Below, one piece after another: positions 21,016-34,214 of a stretch of DNA of 64,000 nt; positions within the stretch are counted from its first letter, which is position 1; each line of letters opens with the position of its first letter. The notes beneath the pieces were generated by a model. It searched no databases. It worked only from the letters and a program-made list of their open reading frames with translations, and was not told the DNA's origin. The stretch is from Fusarium oxysporum f. sp. lycopersici 4287. Its lineage: Eukaryota > Ascomycota > Sordariomycetes > Hypocreales > Nectriaceae. The position numbers and the translations under genes are program-made. The stretch is from contig NC_030990.1 of assembly GCF_000149955.1 (NCBI RefSeq), forward strand, positions 4,577,482-4,641,481, written 5' to 3'.

Positions 21016-24000
21016 CTACATCATCGTAGAACTAGTATACTCCAACGCAGAAGTTACAACGTGACACGCTGACATTGAGGTGGCTGCTACGACCTTAGCG
21101 ACTGGGTTAGGCGCGAGAACGGCAACGGTATATGACACCCGCGCAAAGCACGTCATCATACGAGCCGTTTCCTCGACAATGGCTATTGTCCGATCCGTAC
21201 TCACGGGCTTCTCCCTGATTTCATCGAAATGGTAGAATATGCAGAAGAAGTTGGGTGCTACAACCACCATGTCGAATACAGCCGCGATCTTTCTCGTGTC
21301 AGCGGCCTGGAGGAATTTCAAATTCTTGTTGTTGAAATAATTCTGAGCAGGGCCGGAGAAAATACACTTGAATAAAACAGTAACGCCAGCAGTGACCTTG
21401 CGAAGGATAGAAATGAATGTATTGTCAATGGGCATTGCTGCAGATAGGTAATCTGCGGCACCCAGTGCAACAGCACCCACGATACCCAATATAGATGAAG
21501 GTATACGATATGGATTCTTAGGGTCGGGATGTACAGCTTCGTTAAAGATCACAAAGGTTCCTGGAAAAGTCATGAAACCAGCAAGGGCGTGACCCACGAT
21601 ATGGATGGTTCGTCCTATATCACGCGATACGCCCAAGTGAGAATTTCCAGTGTGTTTCTCATCAGAGGCAAGCCGAATCGGTTGATTTACAACTGCCGAG
21701 AATGAAGCCCAGTCTTTGGCATCTATCAAAGATCGGGTTGTAGCGTTGTCTGCAAAGAGAGCTTCGCCTGTGGCAATCTTGTGTATGATTGTGATTCCTG
21801 CCGCGCCGATCCAAAGGAATAGATCAAGGAAAGAAATATCGGGGATTCCATCAGACTGAGTATTTCAGATATAATGGGGATGTGTATTTTGGTGTCGAGT
21901 ATTTCGAAGACGGTCCCAGCAAGTCTATGCAGAACATCCAGTATAGCATCAACGACAACTTTCGTTGTCCCAAGAACACCTTCGACAAGAATTCCAACAA
22001 GCCGTTTCAGTATGTCTGCCAGGCTGAGTGTCGTGAAACCTTTTGCCAGGTCCTGAAGCTGCTCATAAGTCCGTAGGAAGACCGCCCCTTCTGCCTCTAG
22101 TGCTGCGATCATGTCGTCCACTAGACCCTGAACCTGACTTGGTTCTGGCATTGCACCTTGTGTCGTGATTTGACCAACTTGGTTCTTCAAGTGTCCCATC
22201 ATCATCTGAGAACTAGGAGTTTGTTGTTCTGTGGTAGTATCGACCATCTGTCCCGAAGGCGGCTTTGAAGCTGCATCGCCGAGCCCAGACCAGTCTTTGA
22301 TACCGGACCATTCAGCGACTGCTTTCTGGGCCTCATCCATGCACTCATCGAATTCTCCCTTCGCAGTTTTGATGTCAGATACCATTTCAGTCAGATGATA
22401 TCTCACCAAATTGTGCGTTACCTGTTTAGTGCGGCGGATATCGTCCCAGTCAAATAAGAACTCGAGATATCGAAGAACCTTGTTGACCCCAGTCTTAATC
22501 TGATCAAAGACCCATTCAACAGCACCTACTACAGCATCAACTGTATCGAGGACGGCAGCATAAACGTCACTACCAACGCTGACGATGAACTGCCACAAGC
22601 CGGTGGCAGTTTCCTTAGCAAAGTCTACCACCTTTTCAACTCCTGTCTTGAGCCAATTGAACAAGTCTCCAATTGCTATGGCGATACAATCGACAAAGCC
22701 AGATCGTCCGCTGCCTTGTGAGACCACCATTCTTGTAGTGGCAGGAGCTACCATTCCGAGTGATAGTTGAGAAGCCCGACTTCGGTTCTTGTTGTAAGTA
22801 TCAGTCAACAACTTCATATTCTTCACGGTCGTCTCAAGGTCTGAGTCAGACACAGAAGATAAAACCAGTTTGTCTGTCCCAGAATGTCCCGTGACACCAC
22901 CAGCAACAGTATTCGTCCTAATCTGGGCATTCTTCAAGGCTTCCTTATCAGAAAGTTTGGCCATTTTATTGAACGAAATGGCCATAGGATCAACGATATG
23001 CTCAGTTAGGCCCAGCCTCACATTGATGATAGCCCCAATAATGCTGGCCGTGGCCTGGATGATGATCACCTGACCGGATGCATCCACAGGGATAGTAACC
23101 GGAGTAGTGGAAAGGATGTAGTAAAGCCCATCAATGTAGACCGGGGTGCGTGCCTCCGTCGTGAGAACGATTTCACGTTCCATTAAGAGGTTACCGTTCT
23201 GTCCTCTGACTTTGATCGTAGTAGTATACGAGTTGAAGGATATCGAGCTGCTTTGCGGGCTTGCCTCGAGCATAATGGGTTGAGCACACCAAAGCTTAGA
23301 CTTTGTGTGAGTCGCTTGTGTAAGCTTCTGGATCTGACTTCCTCCTGCTGCAAAGACCGTGTTTCCACCGTCTTTGAGATTGATGAATGAGGTAATGCGC
23401 TCGATGCCACGCAGGACAGGGACAGGAGCACTCCAAGACATTGGGTCCGCTAGGTAATCGATATGACATGATGTATAGTAGACAATGTTGCTCGCATTCT
23501 TACCAAAGATCGTGGTGATCTTATTATGCATAAGTGTAATCAGAGTGTCGGTGCCAGCGAAAACAGGGTTGGTCAGCAATGCTGTTCCTACAGTGTTATC
23601 GTCCAGCTGCTCGTCAGGATTCCATCGGTAAATTGTGGAATTGCCGACAGCGTAAAAGTCAGTTGTACCATACCAGGGCGAACTCTCATCCTCATAACGC
23701 GCTGAGGCGATTGCTGTTGCTACTAGTTTGTCGGGAAGAGGCAGTCGAGTTGGCATCGGAGCAGCACTGCCTGAAGGATTGAAAAAAGGGACATAGGAGC
23801 ACTGAGGAACTCCTTTCACAGCACCGGCTGTATAAATACCATCTACAAAAGCATCGGGTACACGACCCACACAGCTCTGGTAAGTGCCTTCCTCAACTTC
23901 AAAGGGCAGTATATGTGGCATCCAATGAGGTTCCGAAGGTGAGAAAGGGTCAACCACGTATCGAGAAGTAGCCTTGAGCTCTGAGTTAGGATCGCGCAGG

Positions 24001-26641
24001 ATGTCAACCATGATATACTGCTGTTGCTGGTCCGTCTCTGAAATGTAAATATCGGTAATATGGATAGAGCTTGGCCCATCTTGAGCATCAAAGGGAAAAG
24101 ACGTCCAAGAGCAGTTAGGGATCCATTCAGAAGTAGAAGAGTGAGAATTAATGAGGGAAAGGAACAATGTGTCTGAACCATCGGATCGTACTGACATAGC
24201 CAGGCTTATGGTATTTTCGTTCATAACACTCTGGCCTATATCGAACTGCCTAACCTTTGCACCAGATGGAAATCTGTTGTCAATGGTTTTGGATGATAAG
24301 TCCGTGGCTCTCCAACCAGTTTGTATTTCTGCAACAGTTTCTTCAATGACATTAAAGACGCCTGAAGAGTCAATACTGAAGAGCAATGCAGTCCCATTTG
24401 CAGCCTGAAGAGCTCGGAACTTGCCCTCAGGCTCAACTACCTTTCCCTGAACGTAGTTGAGCATCATCTCTGTACTGCTGGTGACAACCTCTCGTTCTTC
24501 GGCTACACTGGGCTTCAGGTAGACATCATCCTTGGTGCGGGTTAGCATGCCCTCTATTTCGGGACCATTCTCTCTGTCTTGAGAGTTATAGATCGTCCCG
24601 GTTGCATTTGAGACAGCCGAAACATCATTTGCTAATCCCAGGCTTTCGGCCATACGCTTTTCGACTTCGCCACCGTGCTCTTCATCCAATAGTTTCAGTA
24701 CATACGCAGCAAGACGTGGCACTTCATTTAGTTGGATGACTTTGGGAGGACTGGAAGCCTCAGAACCCTTGCGACCCTCCGACTTGTCTGTTGGGTTCAC
24801 GTAGGTGATGAGACAACAAAGATCCGAGGAATCAGAGAAGGAAGCGTCGTTGAAAGAGAACACCTTTGCTCCGGGAAACACAAAGCTCTGCATGTTGTTG
24901 AAGGGGATGCTCTGTAGCTGAGCATTGGCGAATTCCGAGCTGGAATCTTTAACCTTCTGCAGTAATTCTTGGACATTGAACGATCCTGTGACGGAGCCAG
25001 CGTTAATTTGTTGCGACTTGTCAGTGGAAGTGGAATTCGTCGTTGGCGAAGAGGTCAGACCACCATTCTGATCAACAGAGATAACATATTCATCGGTCAG
25101 AACTTTATCAACAACCATAGCTTTTGCGCCAGTTTGTTTCGCGCCGGATCTTCCTTGCAGGACCTCAACCATAACCAGAAGTCTCTGGATAATGGTGAAG
25201 GTATTCCCACCTTTATAATAGAGAGGAAGAGATTGGTCCCACTTATAGTCGCCTAACACGACGCTACAGGAGTATGTCGAGTTGAGGATGAGCTGGCCGT
25301 ATTCGTTTGGTGTTTCGCCCCAGGACCTGGCTGTATAGCTGTAGTATAGGCTGGCGACAATCGGACCAGCATCCTTGAAAGCGAGCGTTGGTTCCTGTCC
25401 GGGACGAAAACCGAAAACCCACTGCAGTTGTCCCGAGCTACCATCGGCATCCACGGAAGCGATAGTCTGGATGCAGGATTTCCGAGCCTGGGGTAGTATT
25501 TTGTCAAGGAGATATTGAGCGATGGTATTGCGCTTAATGGAAGTAACGCCGCTGCTCTGAGATACGTCTTTTGGCTCGATCCAGTTCCAACTGAAAGATT
25601 GGGGGCCTGGTAGTTGGTTTCCGTTGATGGCGCAGAGATAATTGAGAGTCGTGGCCTTTAAGTCTTCTGGAGATCGAGCATGAACAACTGGACTGATCCA
25701 GCGTTCAAGTGCAGTTACCTGAAGTGGAGATGCAGATGGTTCTTGAGCCACGGCAGTAACTCCAATAACTGGTTCGCCATGATCCTTTGCGAAAATAGAC
25801 CAGATTCTGGTGAAACTCTTCTTCAACAACTGCAAGGCAGTTTCGTCAGCAAGACCGAAAAATCTCGAAGAAGATCCCTGCGGAATAGCTTCCTGGAGGT
25901 TGAAAAGAAGCTGTTGCAAACTGAAGGCTGTGCCCGAAATATTCTCCAATTTGAGCTTAAGCGCATCACGTTCTTCTGTGTTAGAGGCAAAGTATGGGGT
26001 ATTTAGGTTCTTGTCCAGTTCCGATGTCACCAGATCGGTTTGCGTCTGGAAATACCACGGGTCTCCCGGAAGCTGACTATACCATACCCATGATCCCATT
26101 TCCTCCACTTCTACGTTAAGAATCATGGTGTAAGCGAAACCTCTTATGTGTAGATATACATGTAAGACAACTCACTGGTTGGGATATTATTTTTAATGAC
26201 GGTGACATCGGAGCAGTACATGTTGAAGATGGTATCTTTGGCGGTTTCACCAAAGGTGATGATCGGCTCAGGCAATCTTATCTGCGGTCCCCTGTCTGGA
26301 ACTCTCACGATGCAACCAGGCGGAATACCGGGTCGAATCCTGATGGAACAGACCAGACCAATATCACGCATCTTTTGGAGTCGCTGATCCTGCCAGTCGG
26401 TGTTGGTCGGGATGTCAAAGGGATTGATTCCGCCACTCATATCGAGAAGTTGATCCAGATCCATTTCCACAGTAGGGTCTGGGTTCTTATATCTTAGGAA
26501 AAAGCGGTAGGTGTATTTCTGTTTTCTTGCTATGTTCATGAGGTATTGAACTAGGCCGGCATTGATGCTTTCCTGAGTGGTGGCGACAACAAAGTCATAG
26601 CCGTACTTTGGGTCACTGAGATTAGATTGGTTAGGAGCCAT
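21016..26641 (-). CDS. very large multidomain protein of unknown function (one frame break)
   Basis: Exon 1 is 26641-26176, then an intron 26175-26111 (GTGAGT donor), then coding down to 21016: about 1850 residues. The start YGYDFVVATTQESINAGL marks a fungal/bacterial family I know only as hypothetical; a distant link to TULIP/P47-type lipid-binding proteins is a guess. The middle (~residues 770-900) looks like a beta-propeller or lectin-like segment (DFYAVGNSTIYRWNPDE). The last third is helical with amphipathic or membrane-like stretches (LFNWLKTGVEKVVDFAKETA; GILVEGVLGTTKVVVDAILD) and ends in a membrane-rich tail (SSILGIVGAVALGAADYL). The frame changes near 21850: ISEILSLM must join GIPDISFLDLF, explained by one missing G in a G run (GATGGAATCC). 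No signal peptide. No operon-like partner. Confidence 0.6.
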
Positions 26642-27639
26642 GGGGATTGAGATAGCAATAATAACGGATTTTTAATGAAGAAACGTGCTGTTGACGATGT
26701 ACTTGTAGGGTTCAGTCACTCTCTTTAAGTAAATACCCATTTTGTTTTTACTCAAGGACTATCTAGACGAGTTGACCATTTATACTTTCCACACAATCAC
26801 CGCCATCATTCCAGTGTAAAATATGGCATGATTGTCAGCCGCGCAAGTCAATCGTGATAGTCACATGTAAATTTGGAAACGGTTATCACGGCACAACGAT
26901 ACATTCCAGCTCAAATGCCAAGCATGTAGACTACTCGATGGGGTCCGTCTCCAGACCCTACCCGGGTAACCGTTGACTTTGCGGGGCAGAGATGATTTCA
27001 AGCTGCAAACGGCAAACGGCACAGATAAGCCGTATGCATCAAAAAAATTAGTCTCAGCCGACAAATTACCTTCATAAATGTTTTAGGACCTTTCCCCGCA
27101 ATCTACCACCATTACAATTTATTAACATGTAGATAAAGTGGCCTGATTTTATAAGAATCAAAGCGGGACAGAATCTATCTCACCAGCGCCTATCTACAAG
27201 TCAAAACGGCACATTGCATGGTTTGGTTTCCTCCGTTTTCAGTGTGCATTTAACTCCTATGGCCACATGGTGACACGAAGACTTTGCAAATAAGCAAAGC
27301 CGACAAAAACCGCTATTCAAAATCACCAATTAAACACAGGCCCAATTGCTGCTGTGCTAATTAGAATTCTTTATTTCAGAGAGCTTGGCACATATTGCCC
27401 AATGGTGATTTCAATTTACTCTCTTCTAAGACGGATTGGGCTCTGTAGCGTTCCTCGTACAGCCAATACCTGGACAGGGCACTAACTGCTGCTGTAGTAT
27501 ATACTGCAAATTTACAGCCTTTTTCTTTTTGACTTACATCGGTGTTAGTAAGCCACCCAGTATCAGCAAGATATTAACAGCCGACATAATTACACAGACC
27601 GATAGACGGCCTCTCTATATAGTCCTAGCAGGTTAAATC
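26642..27639. other. upstream region of the large gene, no supported gene
   Basis: Includes the promoter of the minus-strand large gene. Open frames are short and featureless. AT content rises toward the right. Confidence 0.5.
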
Positions 27640-28450
27640 GGTATCAACCTAATATAGGTGGAAAATATCCTTATAAACACCTTTCAGATTATAAGTTATT
27701 AGAAAGTAAACCGACTTCTTAATAAACCAGATATATTTATACCTTAATATTCTAATAACCTATAAGTTAATGTCCTTATTTTAGTATTTTATTAAGAATT
27801 AAAGCAGTCTAGCAGTAGTATATTCCTTATAATAAACTAAGTAAAATCCTTTAATATAGTAATAGTGAGCAGAATCTACCTTAAGCTGAAATACTAACTA
27901 CTAGGCATAGACGTATATGAAGCTATCTAGAAGTATTTCTTATAAAAGGCCATAACTAAGCATGGCGCCATAAATAGTATAGCACTAATTAAAGGTATAA
28001 TACATAAGGAGCTTAATAGCCATAAAGTATAGTCTTGCCTTATTTTAAAAATAGCAGCTAATTATTATATAAATCTAAAATACTATTCTTATGGCATAAC
28101 CTATAGCTATATATAGGGCTGTAGTTATCTATAAAAATTATCTTATAAACTCTATTATGGCATAAGAATAGTTTTATAAACACCACCTAGGATTTAGTAC
28201 TTTTAATAACTTAAGATCTTATATCTAATTTAATTAGCTATATAAAATCCTTATTATAGCTTTAGATATATCCTAATAAGGGAGGGGAAGGTAAATAAAG
28301 GGCCAAAGTTACTATATTAACTTTAGTTCTTATAATCTTTACTCCTTATATATTCTTAGTTAGGACGTAGCACTGCAGGTTAGGGGTCTCACATAAAATA
28401 AGGATAAAGAAAAAAGTATACTTTAAATAATTACATACATATGTATAAAA
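27640..28450. repeat. second AT-rich, RIP-like block
   Basis: Dense TATA/TTAATA composition, frequent CTTATA and TATAGC steps, no open frame. Same character as the block at 19600-20640. Confidence 0.6.
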
Positions 28451-28529
28451 CGATGCGGAATAAATCAAAGGGTTAAGGTGGTAGCCCATTGGGTCGATTG
28501 GCATTTAGCAAGGGTAAGCAACCTGGTAA

Positions 28530-28712
28530 TCAACAACAGCTGCGGGGAAGAGAATAGACGTAAAGGATAATGGACAAAGCGGACAGGAGCGAGAACAGGC
28601 TGACGAGTGAACCAAAGATGATCGCTGCCACCATTTGCGGTCCAAAGACCCCATGGCATGCTCGCGAGGGTCGACACCCGGCGGCAAGTAATAGACTCAA
28701 TTTGGTCAGCAT
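28530..28712 (-). CDS. possible small membrane protein
   Basis: A 60-codon frame starting at the ATG at 28712 contains one long hydrophobic segment (MVAAIIFGSLVSLFSLLSAL). There is no homology I recognise. It may be the last exon of a longer gene or a chance frame. Confidence 0.2.
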   Translation of the reverse strand: MLTKLSLLLAAGCRPSRACHGVFGPQMVAAIIFGSLVSLFSLLSALSIILYVYSLPRSCC

Positions 28713-29929
28713 GTGAGCAGCAGGAGACGTTAAGGGGACAGAAGATGCTGAATTTAGACACCCTGTCACTCCTTTTAGTAGCGGCCCTAGCACTTGATAC
28801 TTTCTGCCCAAAATGGAGGCCTTGTGGCAGCGCTTTCTCGGTTTATGGAGTAAGAAATATAAGGTATATATAGCATAACCGCTAGGTTTATAACGCAAGT
28901 TATTAGATATCAAACCCAGACCACGAGGGAGGTCTTATAGCCTAAGATACTAAACGAGCCTGTAAAGGAGCTTAAGATGCCTATACTTCTCTTTAGTGCA
29001 ATAACAACAATCTAGTAATATACTCTGCTTCTAGTAGGATAAGATAATATAAACTCAGCTAACATATCGCCTAAGAAGCACTGCAGGACTATAACCAGAA
29101 CAAATCCATAAACAAAATCTCTGGGGCCATCTCAGTGATGAGGCCGAGACTAAGACCAGTATAGGAAATTGTGATAGTTAATGCGAGGCTGATTGGACCG
29201 AGAGTGCTAAAATGTCTGTGGAGTTCCTGCTTACTGCCTTGTGGTGGTTAGCTTGGAAATGTTTAACTTATACTGGCTTCTTGGTTGACTTACCTATTTG
29301 TGCGAGGCGAAGCTTATCGGGATTCATGGCATGCTTCAAGTCTGCTGCCTCCATGCTATGCTGGCTATGCGCCACGGATATGTCTTCGGATTTCCCCATA
29401 TTGACAGGTTGTAATTAAATCAGCGGTTCCAAACAAGCTCAATATCAAGCTTGGGTAAAAGTGGAACAAAAGACACCCTATGCAGAGTCGCATGCGGAGT
29501 AAGACAAGCTTTATCTTATTTTTATCTCGCACTCCATCCTCACTACGTAGCATATCCCCTTGGAATTCAAGCACGGAAATGCTTTCGAAATTACCCTATC
29601 TCTTCCCACCAACTACTGTGAACCCTGACTGGCAAACATTTCATCCTGGAGGATGAATCAGGTGTCGATCACATCAATGACAGGCGCTAAGATGCCTTTT
29701 CTGGCCAACTTCCGATGATCGCAGCTTATTCCCTCACAAACTTTCCCAGAAACCCTTGACGGCGGGAAAAGATCGTACGGCCAAGTTCGGAGAAAAGGGA
29801 ACGGTGAAGCACGGGTCGGTATAGTACGGTGGGAATTCCCTACCGCTACCTCGCGTCATCTCCAAGTTAAGCTATCAAACACCCAAGCATCATTAATTCA
29901 AATGCAATCCAGCTATGGAATCTATATTT
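28713..29929. other. intergenic, no supported gene
   Basis: Only short frames on both strands; part of it (28870-29060) is AT-rich like the neighbouring block. Nothing recognisable. Confidence 0.45.
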
Positions 29930-32887
29930 CTATTGAGGTCTGAGCAACGTAACACCAAATTCTACTACCACTGTCGTCTCCGAAGAGCAGAAATTAATTA
30001 TAAAAGCCGAGATCCTCTTCGCAGGCCAAAACTCATGCGTGCTAACCCCCGAGGTCACTCTCGGTCCATACTTCGTATCACCAAACTGCTGCCACGTAAT
30101 ATCCTTAAGCTGGAAACCTCCGATAGCGCATTTGCCATACTCCTCAGACCAGCCTGACGCTTGACAGTCAGGGTTCGAGTTACAAAGAGCCGCACAACGC
30201 TCCTCTGAATCCTGGTTGGGAAACTTGGAAGGTGCCTCGTCCCATTGCCATGGGAAGTAACCCTGATGTTGGCAGACCAAATCGCCGGCGTCAACCTGCT
30301 TGATCGAACAAACAGCGTCCTCGCTCGTAATGCTCGGCGTGCAAGTCGCTGTAGGGAGAGCAGTTCTCAGCGACGCAGAGTATGCATCGCGATCTTGGTC
30401 ATGGCAGAAGCATTTAAAGCAACTTTGGTCACTCCAATTCATATCCGAATCGTCTCCGCTGTCGGAGGTGAACGCGGAGGTAAAGATAGAGTTGGAGGAG
30501 AAGACACACGCAGATTGGTTCTGATCCCATGCGGAAGACTTGCAGCGGTGAGGCATTTGGGTTGCAAATGGCTACACAATTCTGGTAAGTGTTGATACCA
30601 TCTTGNNNNNNNNNNNNNNNNNNNNNNNNNNNNNNNNNNNNNNNNNNNNNNNNNNNNNNNNNNNNNNNNNNNNNNNNNNNNNNNNNNNNNNNNNNNNNNN
30701 NNNNNAGTGTTCTTCATAGTTCCATATTTACTGCAGTCTTGATCATTATAGTTGTTCTGATCGAAGGTGCATCCATCGGATAAAGCAAGGGTACATTGAG
30801 GCATGGCAGACTCGGTGGTTGTTGGGACGTAAGAAGAGATGAAGGTTGTAAGAGGTTCAGTACGTGAGGGGGTTATTGTCGTGTGTTCAACGGTATGTTC
30901 AGTAGGGCTAGGAGCCTCGCTGGTGGTATCTTGCTGAACTGAGCAATCGTTGGAGCAGGACCAGCAGCCCTGGGAACTCCATGGTAGAATGTAATCGTGG
31001 GCATTCAAAGCCTGTGCTTCCTGGAATGCGCTGCTCGTCATGGCGACATTGGAAAAGATGCACCGTCCCCGCGCGGCATCGTGAGCTGAGGCAGCACAGC
31101 CGTCCAGCTGATAACAGATAGTCGCACATTGTTCCGAGTTTGTCTGCATAGTGGCCTGATCGAAATCGTTGTTGGCATAAGGCTGGAGATCAACAGCGCC
31201 GAGGTTACCGATCTTCTCACAGACAAGGTCTGAAGATGGTGAGCTTCGGAGATGGCAGTTGGGACAAAGAGTAGGTGTGGAGGGAGAAACCGATGTAGTC
31301 ATAATTTCTGGAAGAGAGGTGGTTGAAGGTGCGAGGGTCGAGGTCTCGATATCCGCTGGGTTCTTGATGTCACAATCCTGACACTCGAAGCAATCGAAAT
31401 CATTCCACATCAGAGAATACTGCTGATTCAGATCAATACCAACGACGCCCAGTCTGTCACCTAGCATCCAGCAGCTAGTCTCCCCGCCCAAATTGTACAA
31501 CGCAAAGGCTTTGCAAGCAGATCCTTCTTGCTTGCAAAGGAGGGCACAGTCAGCGATGGAGTTTTGTCGAGGGTTGCTCGACTTTGTGCGACCCCATGTA
31601 CCTTGCTTTGCCTTTCCAAAAGCCCAGCAGGCCCTGGGGGCGGGTAGGACGATCATTATCAGACAGCTGTGGAATTCCTGGCAGGGACACCGTCTGGGTT
31701 GCTTCTGGCTGCACAGGCTTGCAGTATCCAGGTGGAGGGGCTCCTACGGGGCAGACACGCGAGCCAGTTGGTAAAGAGCTTGCGGTCGAGGGGGAACTGT
31801 CACTTGCGGTTGAAGGATGCAGGGCGCTAGTGGTTGGGTTCAGGGTGAGAGTCGGAATGTCGCTCTCTGATGCTGTTGGCGGTTTCTGTGTAGTAGGCTC
31901 AGAGGCAGTCGATTCACCAGTCGCGCTTGTAGGTTCTTTGGTCTGAGCTCCATCAGAACCGTGAGTTACAGTGTCACTACCGATGACAGACTTGGTTGAT
32001 GGATGGAAAGTCTCGGTATCGGAACCCATGGAAAGACCAGTTGTCGGGTGTGCAATCTCCGAAGTGACGGCATCAGCTCCAGTGGAAGTCAGGGTTTGTG
32101 TCGATGGGCTTTTGGTGCTCTCCTTACTGTTTGGCGCGTTGGATGTCGTAGATCCTACCGGCAACCCACTCGTAGTAGCAACATCATTTCCATCACCAAA
32201 GTCAATCGATACATCGTTGATCGTCTGAGGAGTGACCTGGTTAGACATAAAGATAGAGTCGACATAAATAGCCGCAATTCCACCAATCGGGCAATTGACC
32301 GACACTGAAAAGGCACCCTGTGTGTTGGGAACATCGGTTTGCTCAAGAACAGTATTCCAGTCGATAGCTGTTCCAATACTGAGGATTGTCGATGTGTAGA
32401 ATTGATGGCCGGCGATAGAAGCGCTTAGGGTGCAGACATTGATCTGGCTGGCAGTAACAACAGCATAAAAGAAGCGAACAGTGTACTTCTTCTTGATGTC
32501 GAGGGAGTCAAGCTGTTGAGAAATGCTTACGATGTTTCCAATGGCTCGCTTGCGTCCGGGAGGGCTGTTGGCAGCTTGCAGCTCGACACAACCCTTCTCT
32601 TTGCTGCCATCGCCGGTATAACCCTGGTTCTCGACAATTTGACCCTGGCCTTCGACGGTGTAGTTGGGGATGTAACTTGGGTTGGTGGGGTCTCTGAGGG
32701 CAAAGTTTCCGTTACCAATCACGTTCTTGACAACGAGGGGTCCCCTTGTCTCCGAAGTGGTCGGGGCAGCTGTCGTTACTGTTGCTTCGGTATGACTGGT
32801 CGCACCATGAGGCTTGCATGGGCCTGCCAGGGCAACATTAATGTTGCACAAGATAGCCAAGCCCGTCAAAGCGAAAGCAGACCGCAT
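29930..32887 (-). CDS. secreted Ser/Thr-rich protein with PAN/Apple-like cysteine repeats, broken by gap
   Basis: Start at 32887 with signal peptide MRSAFALTGLAILCNINVALA. Residues ~50-215 look like a carbohydrate-binding beta-sandwich (GNGNFALRDPTNPSYIPNYTV; VRFFYAVVTAS), followed by a ~170-residue Ser/Thr linker. From ~31650 the frame changes and Cys-rich units of ~80 residues follow, each with C..C..C..C spacing and ending in a C-x2-C pair (DCFECQDC, GCWSCSNDC, SCFKCFC). The frame change at 31650-31615 could be a 37-nt intron (GTCTGA...CCCCAG) or an indel. A 100-N gap sits at 30606-30705, and another frame change occurs at ~30550. Likely a cell-wall or extracellular protein; the binding target is unknown. 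Exon structure is unreliable. Confidence 0.55.
30606..30705. other. assembly gap (100 N)
   Basis: Exactly 100 N, so the true length is unknown. It lies inside the PAN-like gene. Confidence 0.99.
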
Positions 32888-33247
32888 GGCGAAGGTTTAA
32901 CGAGTGTAGTAGCCAAGAGAGGCGCTGAGAGGGTTAGCAAAAGCAGCGAGAAGACCCGGGCAGCGGCATATCGACTGTTTATGAAGATACCGGCTGCGGA
33001 ATTCGGCGACCTCGGCCCCTAATTCAATAGAGATATTCCCAAGGAGAGCGGTCGAGACCCTTATTTCCACGCTATGAGACTATTTACTTAAAATCAACGG
33101 GTCCGCCAAATAGGTAATGACTAGTGAACGCCTCGTCCTCTGCTCTGAAAAGGAAATATTTCCGCTTTTGCTGGACGAAAATCGAACGCGTGACGAGGAG
33201 AGGAGACCGTTTGTGTCTTCCAGAAGGGCCCTCCCGCTTTTCCTATC
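32888..33247. other. intergenic left of large gap
   Basis: Probable promoter of the secreted PAN-like gene. The short plus-strand frame running into the gap at 33248 has no recognisable content. Confidence 0.5.
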
Positions 33248-34214
33248 NNNNNNNNNNNNNNNNNNNNNNNNNNNNNNNNNNNNNNNNNNNNNNNNNNNNN
33301 NNNNNNNNNNNNNNNNNNNNNNNNNNNNNNNNNNNNNNNNNNNNNNNNNNNNNNNNNNNNNNNNNNNNNNNNNNNNNNNNNNNNNNNNNNNNNNNNNNNN
33401 NNNNNNNNNNNNNNNNNNNNNNNNNNNNNNNNNNNNNNNNNNNNNNNNNNNNNNNNNNNNNNNNNNNNNNNNNNNNNNNNNNNNNNNNNNNNNNNNNNNN
33501 NNNNNNNNNNNNNNNNNNNNNNNNNNNNNNNNNNNNNNNNNNNNNNNNNNNNNNNNNNNNNNNNNNNNNNNNNNNNNNNNNNNNNNNNNNNNNNNNNNNN
33601 NNNNNNNNNNNNNNNNNNNNNNNNNNNNNNNNNNNNNNNNNNNNNNNNNNNNNNNNNNNNNNNNNNNNNNNNNNNNNNNNNNNNNNNNNNNNNNNNNNNN
33701 NNNNNNNNNNNNNNNNNNNNNNNNNNNNNNNNNNNNNNNNNNNNNNNNNNNNNNNNNNNNNNNNNNNNNNNNNNNNNNNNNNNNNNNNNNNNNNNNNNNN
33801 NNNNNNNNNNNNNNNNNNNNNNNNNNNNNNNNNNNNNNNNNNNNNNNNNNNNNNNNNNNNNNNNNNNNNNNNNNNNNNNNNNNNNNNNNNNNNNNNNNNN
33901 NNNNNNNNNNNNNNNNNNNNNNNNNNNNNNNNNNNNNNNNNNNNNNNNNNNNNNNNNNNNNNNNNNNNNNNNNNNNNNNNNNNNNNNNNNNNNNNNNNNN
34001 NNNNNNNNNNNNNNNNNNNNNNNNNNNNNNNNNNNNNNNNNNNNNNNNNNNNNNNNNNNNNNNNNNNNNNNNNNNNNNNNNNNNNNNNNNNNNNNNNNNN
34101 NNNNNNNNNNNNNNNNNNNNNNNNNNNNNNNNNNNNNNNNNNNNNNNNNNNNNNNNNNNNNNNNNNNNNNNNNNNNNNNNNNNNNNNNNNNNNNNNNNNN
34201 NNNNNNNNNNNNNN
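33248..34214. other. assembly gap (967 N)
   Basis: All N. It probably hides the 5' part of the tyrosinase gene, including both copper sites. Confidence 0.99.

Noticed and set aside
21850..21910. Intron instead of a frame break in the giant gene
   Set aside because: The candidate donor (GTCTTC) is poor, no branch point is evident, and the would-be intron encodes family-like sequence (LDTKIHIPIISEIL).
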